Part shown: piece by piece, positions 57,583 through 64,000 of the stretch
Layout: each line of letters starts with the position of its first letter
Position numbering within the stretch: the stretch's first letter is position 1
Assembly: GCA_028671895.1 (NCBI GenBank)
Contig: CM053804.1
Location: 2,485,001 to 2,549,000 of the forward strand
Direction: 5' to 3'
DNA length: 64,000 bases
DNA from: Oenanthe sinensis
Taxonomy: Eukaryota > Streptophyta > Magnoliopsida > Apiales > Apiaceae
Made by a program: the position numbers and the translations under genes
Notes under the pieces: generated by a model
Databases searched by the model: none
The model's input: the letters and a program-made list of their open reading frames with translations, nothing else
What the model was told of the DNA's origin: nothing

Positions 57583-58507
57583 TTATACTATATTATTATA
57601 ACGGAAAGAATAAAAATTTTGGTTTAAGGTGAACCATAAAAAAGATTCTGACCGTACAAATTTAGATGAAGCATAGAAACAATCTTAACAATTCAATTTT
57701 AATAAAATCTAATTTTAAAAAGAATATATATTATACATACAACTCTAACCCTCGGTAGTCCTCCTTTTATACAACTCCTTACGGATAATATTATATTATA
57801 TTTAAATTATATTCTATATTTTCTATTTTAAGAATCCTACTTATCCTATAATTTTTATTTAATATATCATTAAAGTTTATGAATATTAATATATAAATAT
57901 CATTATATAATAACATACAATTCTAACCCCCGATAGTTCTCCTTTTATATAACTCCTCACAGATAATATTATATTATATTAACATAAATTCTCAACGTTA
58001 TAAAAGTTTATAGTAAATATCAATAAAATATAATATAAAAAACCATAAAAAATATCCTGACCGTTCAATTTTAGATGAATCATAGAAACGATCTTAATCA
58101 TTCCATTTTAATAAAATCTAATTTTAAAAAGAATATATATCATACATACAACTCTAATCCCTGGTAGTCCTCTTTTTATACAACTCCTCACGGATAATAT
58201 TATATTATATTGAAATTATATTCTATATTTTCTATTTTAAGAATCATATTTACCCTATAAGTTTTATTTAATATATCATTGAAGTTTATGAATATTAATA
58301 TATAAATATCATTATGTAATAACATACAATTCTAACCCTGATAGTCCTCCTTTTATACAACTCGTCACAGATAATATTATACTATATTAATATAAATTCT
58401 CAACGTTATAAAATTTTATAGTAAATATCAATAAAATAAAATATAAAAAATAAATTTACCTAAATATTAGTCATGCATCCCCTGCTTCGCACGGGTAATA
58501 AGCTTGT
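57583..58507 (+). mobile_element. Non-autonomous Helitron candidate
   Basis: The 3' side has a GC hairpin, CCCCTGCTTCGCACGGG at 58479-58495 (one mismatch), followed 8 bases later by CTTGT, resembling the plant Helitron 3' end (hairpin then CTAGT). The 5' side reads ttattatactatattattat, like the usual TCTATACTATATTA start but without a clear TC. The interior is non-coding and internally repeated. Confidence 0.5.
57635..58455. repeat. Two tandem units of about 409 bp
   Basis: 'tctaattttaaaaagaatat' starts at 57708 and at 58117, and the flanking sequence repeats in the same order. Each unit itself contains a half-repeat ('acatacaa.tctaacc' then 'cctccttttatacaactcct'-like) about 190 bp apart. 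Confidence 0.85.
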
Positions 58508-58619
58508 TAATTAATAATTACAATAAATTTGAATTTACATTATAATTTTATAAAATAAACAATATTTATTTCACACTACTTTTTTTATCTTTTTATTAAA
58601 TTCAAAAATATTCAAAACT

Positions 58620-58936
58620 ATGCTGACGTGGATAAGGAACAGCAGTTAATTTCATCACCTGTCATTTGTACGATATCTTTGACAGCCAATAGGATAATGC
58701 CACGTCATCAAAAAAAACCTGGATAAAAAATGAGTTACAACGTTACATACACAGAGTCAATGTATATATACACAAAATGATATGTATCCATTTTAAAATT
58801 CTCACTTACTCATCAATCAATATATATTACACACACACACACACTTCATGGGTGTGGTCTTGTTTCTCTTTGTTATTATACACACAGTTATAAAAATCTG
58901 ATCTTTATATAGTTAGATATCTTTATATGTATTTTT
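58620..58936 (+). promoter_or_regulatory. Putative promoter of the cysteine-containing gene
   Basis: TGACGTGG at 58624-58631 and its inverse form CCACGTCA at 58700-58707 are ACGT-core (bZIP-type) sites. A CCAAT box lies at 58686-58690 and a TATA box (tgtatatata) at 58761-58770, giving a leader of about 140 bases. An (AC)n run precedes the start. Confidence 0.55.
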
Positions 58937-59335
58937 ATGTCTGACCCTGATCAAGATTTGTCAAATTGTGTTGGTGTTGACAAGGATGGTGATGGGTTTT
59001 GCAGGGAAAGTGTTCGAGAGAATGTGTGTGAGAAGAAGGGGAAACAGGGGAGGGTTCCTCTGTTTCGGTTTCGAAAACTTCGAAAAAAGAACAAGTTGCC
59101 TTCTTCTGAATCAAGATGGTGTTGTTGTTTTGGTAGGAAAGAAAATGTGGGTGGAGGGTGTTTAATGTGTTTTGGGAAATCGACAAGTGATGATTCTCCG
59201 GTGAGGAGTGATCCTAATAGTCCTAGTTTCACTTTTGAGATGATGAGAAGTATGATTGAGAGGAATGATTTTTATTGTAAGGAATGTAATACACATTTTG
59301 ATTCGGAGGGTGGTTCGAAGTCTTGTGAGGGTTGA
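58937..59335 (+). CDS. Small cysteine-containing plant protein, uncharacterised
   Basis: 132 codons, single exon. It has an acidic N-terminus (MSDPDQDLSNC), a basic middle (FRFRKLRKKNK), cysteine clusters (RWCCCFGR, CLMCFG) and a C-terminal block DPNSPSFTFEMMRSMIERNDFYCKECNTHF. I recall that last block as conserved in a family of short plant proteins, some labelled CTTNBP2 N-terminal-like; that label is from memory and should be checked. No signal peptide. The cysteines could bind metal or be lipidated. The start is the first ATG after a good TATA box. A decayed copy of its 3' end lies about 1 kb downstream. Confidence 0.75.
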   Translation: MSDPDQDLSNCVGVDKDGDGFCRESVRENVCEKKGKQGRVPLFRFRKLRKKNKLPSSESRWCCCFGRKENVGGGCLMCFGKSTSDDSPVRSDPNSPSFTFEMMRSMIERNDFYCKECNTHFDSEGGSKSCEG

Positions 59336-60239
59336 TTAGTGGGAAGTGAAGGGAGGAATGCTTGTGGTTTGATGAATTTTGCGGTGGGTATGTGTGTGTT
59401 TTATGATACGCGGAAAAGATCGAATTTTTATGTGTTTTTTATGGGATTAGATTGATAGGGGTGGACTGTGTAATTGGGGCAGTGTGGTGGTTGTATATGA
59501 AATGCCATAGGGATGATGATGATGGTTTGGATTTTTGAAGTGGTTTATGTTCATTGGTACCATTGTTAAGTACATTTGTAGATGGATGTTGAATGTGATT
59601 CAATTTTACCAGGCGTTTTCCTTCGACAATCGAATTCGACCAAAGTTTCATCAATTGTATACTTGTGCAAAACATAAAGTATTATTGGTAATGGAGAGAA
59701 AGGATAGAAATTCAGTGGTTTCTAAGTTACATGTTGTGTTCAACATTGAATCATAATGAAATGTACATTGCATTTTATTCTTCATATATCTTATATCATT
59801 TGTTTATAATTTTGTATATGCTTGTATGATTCATAACGTCAAAATTTCCATAGTGTGACACTAATAAGTTATGCTATGCTCATGTGAAGCAATGTTGAAG
59901 CATGATTGATTCTAATTTATAACGTCTGAGTTTTATGTATACACCCAAATGAAACAAACATGCAAATATGATCCCTAATGTAGTTACCAAGGATCGTGAT
60001 TTTATTACCTTTCAAATTTACTTCTCTGAATGTATTATGGTTATGTGCATGCTGCATACATGTCTGAATCTTCATTTTCAAAACCCATGCTCTAGAGTAG
60101 ATCTATTTGTATATTTAAATTAGTTAAATATAATAGTATTTAGTTTTGCATTATATTACATGACACTTCTATATCTACTGGAAACCTTTAGAACAGACAA
60201 CCTGCTCACTCCCGATTGGCTTCCATATAACTTCTGATA
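59336..60239 (+). other. 3' flank / 3' UTR of the cysteine-containing gene
   Basis: No further CDS. Parts of it recur downstream in the same order (59519-59790 near 60485-60745, 59920-60230 near 61600-61840), so it belongs to a duplicated block. A 73-codon open stretch at 59535 is probably UTR. Confidence 0.55.
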
Positions 60240-61860
60240 TCACAAAATAACCTTAATAGTCCTAGCTTCACTTCAGAGGTAACGAGAAGTATAATTGAGA
60301 AAAATAATATTTACTCTAAGGAATGTATTACCTTTTTTACTGTGGAGACTGCTTCAAACACTTAAAAGGTATGATTTAGTGGGTAATGATTTGAATAACG
60401 AATATTTCATTGGATTTTGTGTTGGGCATTTGTGTTTTTTCAAGTGTTCTATATTTTGGGGAAAAGATCGAAGTTTCATGGGTACAGATTTTTAAAGTGG
60501 TTTATGTTCGTTGAGGTGTTTAAGGTATTCGAGAAAGATAAAAGTTTTTTAGTACGTTTGTAGATGGGTGCTGGATGTGAATTCTTTTTTTTTTCAGGCT
60601 TCATTCCTTTTTCTATTCTGGTGCAGAATATAGAGATTTTTTGTGCTAGTGGAAAAAGATAGAATTTCACTGGCTTCTATCTAACAAGTCGTTGAATGTT
60701 GGATTAATATGAAATTTACAGTGCAGTTTGTTTCTCATATTTCATGTTATGATGTTACATATATGGATATCTTGAATGCTGTAAAATTATGAGTGAGCTT
60801 ACGGTTTGCAAGAAGACAGAAATCGTAGACATGAGTACTCCCTGTCCTTGAGGGTTTTGCTGCCCTCTACTTGGTATATTTACTTAAATATCAGTGTGCA
60901 ATTAACTTTTTTTAATTACAAACTTGATAACATATATTGTGTTTTAACATCTGCTTGTAGATTGTTCCTCGCATCAATGTATTTTGAACATTGATCGTGT
61001 TTTGGTCTGTAGAGAATGTTGTACTCCTTTGAGCTAAATTTCAGTGTCATTTAGCCATGTCTGTCCTATGTAAGTTTGTTTTCTCTTTAGTCCTGTTAGG
61101 TATGGCCCACCTGATTGGCTTCCGAAGATGAAGATAGCTTCGTACTGGAAAATGCTTTGTTGATATGTCCTTGTCCCATCTTTCAAGTATGTGCATTTTT
61201 TTGCCCTTTAAGTGTATTTATTTATATATAAATATACCTCTGTGATGTATAATTGTTCAGCTCTTTTCTCCTGTTTTACCTTTTCTTATAAAGCTATTCT
61301 AATCTCTATACAACTTGAACTTGTTAGGATGATTACCTTATATCTGGAATCAAGGCATGCATTTTTTGTTCACATTGTTCTACACTATAATGCTTGGAAG
61401 CCATTGAATTCTACCTATTGGTGAAATTTAACTTCAGATATCTGTAATGGCTGTTATGAGATGTTTCTATATGTGGACAATAAACAATTTATAGATTATT
61501 TGATGTATGCAAGTATGATATATAAGATCAGAATTTTCGAAGTAAGGCAGTAAATAATGTCATGGTCCTGTCGAGCATAGTCGAAGCAGTATGCAGTTCT
61601 AATGTCAGAATTTATGTATACACCCTAGAAGAAAACATTAAAAAAATGATCTCAGTGTGGTTGAGAAGAATCTATTTTTAGTCACCTTATAATTTGTTAC
61701 CAAAAGAAGATGGGTATCAACTAGACTACAAGAGTGGAGATGAATTCTATATAATATTACATGACACTTTATATTTAGTGGCATTGTTTGTTACATACAA
61801 CTTGTTAACTGCAGGTTGGCTCACCTCAGACAATTGTTATCACATAAATTTTCTACTTCT
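60240..61860 (+). pseudogene. Decayed partial tandem duplicate of the 58937 gene and its 3' flank
   Basis: 'aatagtcctagcttcacttc' at 60254 corresponds to 'aatagtcctagtttcacttt' at 59216 in the CDS. The match continues through the codons for RS.IE.N..Y.KECNT (now with indels), the 3' UTR landmark 'tttttaaagtggtttatgtt' and 'gtttgtagatgg'. The last part (61600-61850) matches 59920-60230. About 700-800 bases (roughly 60770-61590) have no obvious partner and may be an insertion. The N-terminal half of the gene is absent, so it cannot be functional. Confidence 0.75.
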
Positions 61861-62411
61861 AGGAAGTGCTTGTTCAAATTAAGTGGTGCTATTTGCCTAG
61901 CAGACCTTCTAGGCTCCTATCCTGTTATATCAATCCTTAGCTTTCCACTATATTATCATCATGGCCCCTAACCTTCCAGAAGTAGATTCTGTGTTCTTTT
62001 GCTCTATTACAATCTGTGCTGCCTCCCACTGTAGTGACCGTGTTATGTTATGTTCTGGTTTCCTTGGGCTGTCAATGTAGTTAGTGCATTTGGAATTTAG
62101 TTGCAATACATTGGCGATTAGCCATAATGTTTATGTTTTGGCACTAAATTGTTTAATATGAAACAATAGCAGAAAAGTTAGTATTAGGTTTCACTTGATT
62201 TCTTTGTTTACATGCTCTGAAACTGCATTGAGAATGTCCGGACTTTGTTGTCTGTATGACATCACTACGTAGTATGTGTTTGCCTGGGTCGTCTGTTCTT
62301 CTGGATATTGTAATCCAAAGTTGAAATTATAAACCCAATATAGGAAATAACTCTTTAAAACTTGAGTTTGAGTATAGCAATGCACTATATTTTTTTTTTC
62401 AAGATCAGTAA

Positions 62412-62591
62412 TCAGTGGAGCTTAATATTTACATTCTTGGATTCAGAATAAAAGGATTCAGGTTTGCAACTGATGATGGGATACTGGTAGACTTGTTTAT
62501 GAAGATGCCTGAAAGTACTATTGAAAGATGTTTGAAGGGCACAAGCTTGCTTGTTGCCAGAAAACTGGTGTTCAATAATGTAGATGTTTAA
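62412..62591 (+). other. Possible terminal exon
   Basis: A 59-codon open frame bounded by in-frame stops ends ...GFRFATDDGILVDLFMKMPESTIERCLKGTSLLVARKLVFNNVDV. The composition is protein-like, there is no early ATG, and an AG (ttggattcag) upstream could be an acceptor. No partner exon was found. It could also be chance. Confidence 0.25.
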
Positions 62592-63018
62592 AACCTGCAG
62601 GATGCTGGAAAGTATACTTTCATCATTCTGTTGATGTTGTCGGAGTTCTCTTGTACATACAAAGTATTCTTAGATTTATCGAGTCTCAGCTTCTGACGAG
62701 GACTTGGAACTTAGTTATGTAGTATCCATGCTGTATTAATGTTAATGAATATTGTACACCTTTTTTACATCAAACTCCTCATTGTTTTGTTTGCACACAA
62801 GTTCTGTATTTGATAGACTGTGTGAATTTGTACTTCTCTTATCGTTCTGTATTTTTAAGAAATGTGTGACTAGTGCTCTAGAAAAGTTGCATTTGCGTTG
62901 ATTAATTCTTGTGAGATACGTTGGATTTATGATGGAAACCAAATTCATATTTACACGGGTGTTGGCCCTATATGTCACAATTTGGGGAGAAAATGCCCTA
63001 AATGGCACACCCAAAAAA

Positions 63019-63335
63019 ATGGCCATAAATAGCACTTCAAAATGCTACATAGTGTGGCGTGCTGGAAGAGGGGTGAAAACGCTACTTCGTGTAGTGTTTT
63101 GCACTTTTTTAATTTTTTTTAAAAAAATTTCGGGACAAAATGCTATTTTATCTTGGGTTCTGGACTCAAAACGCAACTTAAAGTAGCGTTTTGGGGCTAC
63201 ACGCTAGATCGTATAGCGTTTTAAAAAAAATTCTCCTCACCCCCACCAAAACTTGAGACCATGTCACGTTTTCAAAAAAAAATAAAAAATCATACGCTAC
63301 ACGATGTAGCGTTTTGGAGTGTTATTTTGGGCCAT
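63019..63335. mobile_element. TIR element rich in CGCTAC/GTAGCG palindromes
   Basis: The left 42 bases (ATGGCCATAAATAGCACTTC...) and the inverted right 42 bases (ATGGCCCAAAATAACACTCC...) agree at 35 positions by hand count. Both end in 'gctacat.gtgt.gcgt'. A third copy of that palindrome-like motif lies inside near 63080. A shorter relative of the tip ('aaatggcacacccaaa') lies just to the left. It is non-coding; the 91-codon ORF crossing it is spurious. The superfamily is unclear (Mutator-like is possible). Confidence 0.65.
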
Positions 63336-64000
63336 TGTTAGGAATCTACATGTGATTTGATGATAAACATTAATCTTAGAATCATAGAAATTTTATTTGA
63401 TGTAACTGATCAATTGATATGAAGATTATAAATATCAATTGATCTGGAAACCATTTATCAGTTGAAATATTTATATGAATTAACTGATAATTTGGATTGT
63501 AGCATAGGTGTACTTAATCTATTTCAATTGATAAAGTGTAAATCAATTGATATATTGTTCATCAATTGATGTTAGAGTCGATTGATATAGATCATCAATT
63601 GATGTGTAAATTAAACTGTTAAATTGTAATTATGTGAAGACAGGAAATTGCACAAGTGAAGGATGATCAATTGATATTGAAACATCGATGGATAAGAGAT
63701 CAATTGAAGAAGCCAAGTCAAGTATTGAAGATCATCAATTGATGTGAAGACCCATCGATTGATATATCAATTGATAACATCTATAAATCGATAAGTCATC
63801 TTTTATCAATCGATGGATATAAAGATCAATCGAAGAAGAATATCAGTTGATGTATTGAAGGCTGGATCAATTGATATGCTTAACAGCAAATTATCAATTG
63901 ATTATGACAACACAGAAAGACTATCTGTTGTAGATCTAGAGAACAAAAGCACACCTATGGAAGACAGCCTAGGATGGCTGTGAAGACTCAATCAGAAGCT
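63336..64000 (+). mobile_element. Copia-type LTR, cut by window end
   Basis: It starts TGTTAGGAATCTACATG directly after the TIR element's last base. The portion from 63584 matches 3493-3910. It carries at least eight ATCAATTGAT or near-identical palindromes. Confidence 0.8.

Overview
The window is nuclear DNA of a flowering plant, most likely a eudicot. It is AT-rich, full of plant-type LTR retrotransposons (copia of several lineages and a Tat-like gypsy), an L1-type LINE, a TRIM array and small TIR elements. No operons, rRNA or tRNA genes were seen. I cannot name the species. Host genes make up only a few percent.

Layout. 1-3486: 5' part of a copia element on the minus strand (pol fragment, an AT-rich repeat block where gag should be, PBS, LTR), inserted into a second, plus-strand LTR (3487-4368). 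A sister copy of that second LTR opens at 63336 and runs off the window. 4372-6314: two TIR-flanked elements with TA microsatellites. 7118-12119: an apparently full-length L1-type LINE, minus strand, with a 14-bp target duplication and many stops. 13521-13967: an unidentified coding fragment. 13973-17738: four LTRs alternating with three internal segments of a miniature retrotransposon (TRIM). Each internal segment keeps the same 453-nt reading frame. 17739-31386: a nest in which copia-2 is split by copia-1 (18421-28775), and copia-1 is split by a solo LTR (25712-27099, TSD TACAC). 31388-33612: two tandem copies of a 1.1-kb unit; a third lies at 52365-54614. 34464-51876: a Tat-like gypsy element with two LTRs, a gag remnant, no pol, and a spliced antisense ORF of four phase-consistent exons. 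A SIRE/Maximus-like copia with a very long extra 3' ORF occupies 36185-48111 inside it.

The right end (52-63 kb) is the most gene-like part. It has three short, basic, single-exon ORFs (52057, 54943, and 55996 on the minus strand), a Helitron-like end at 58.5 kb, and a 132-codon cysteine-containing gene at 58937 with a plausible promoter. A decayed partial tandem duplicate of that gene's 3' end starts near 60240. A TIR element abuts the final LTR.

Nearly all the transposon genes are broken by stops, frameshifts or later insertions. The most interesting material is the TRIM array with its conserved ORF, the spliced antisense gypsy ORF, the long 3' ORF of the SIRE-like copia, the minisatellites inside LTRs, and the 1.1-kb repeats next to the small basic-protein genes. 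All family assignments come from reading motifs; no searches were run.
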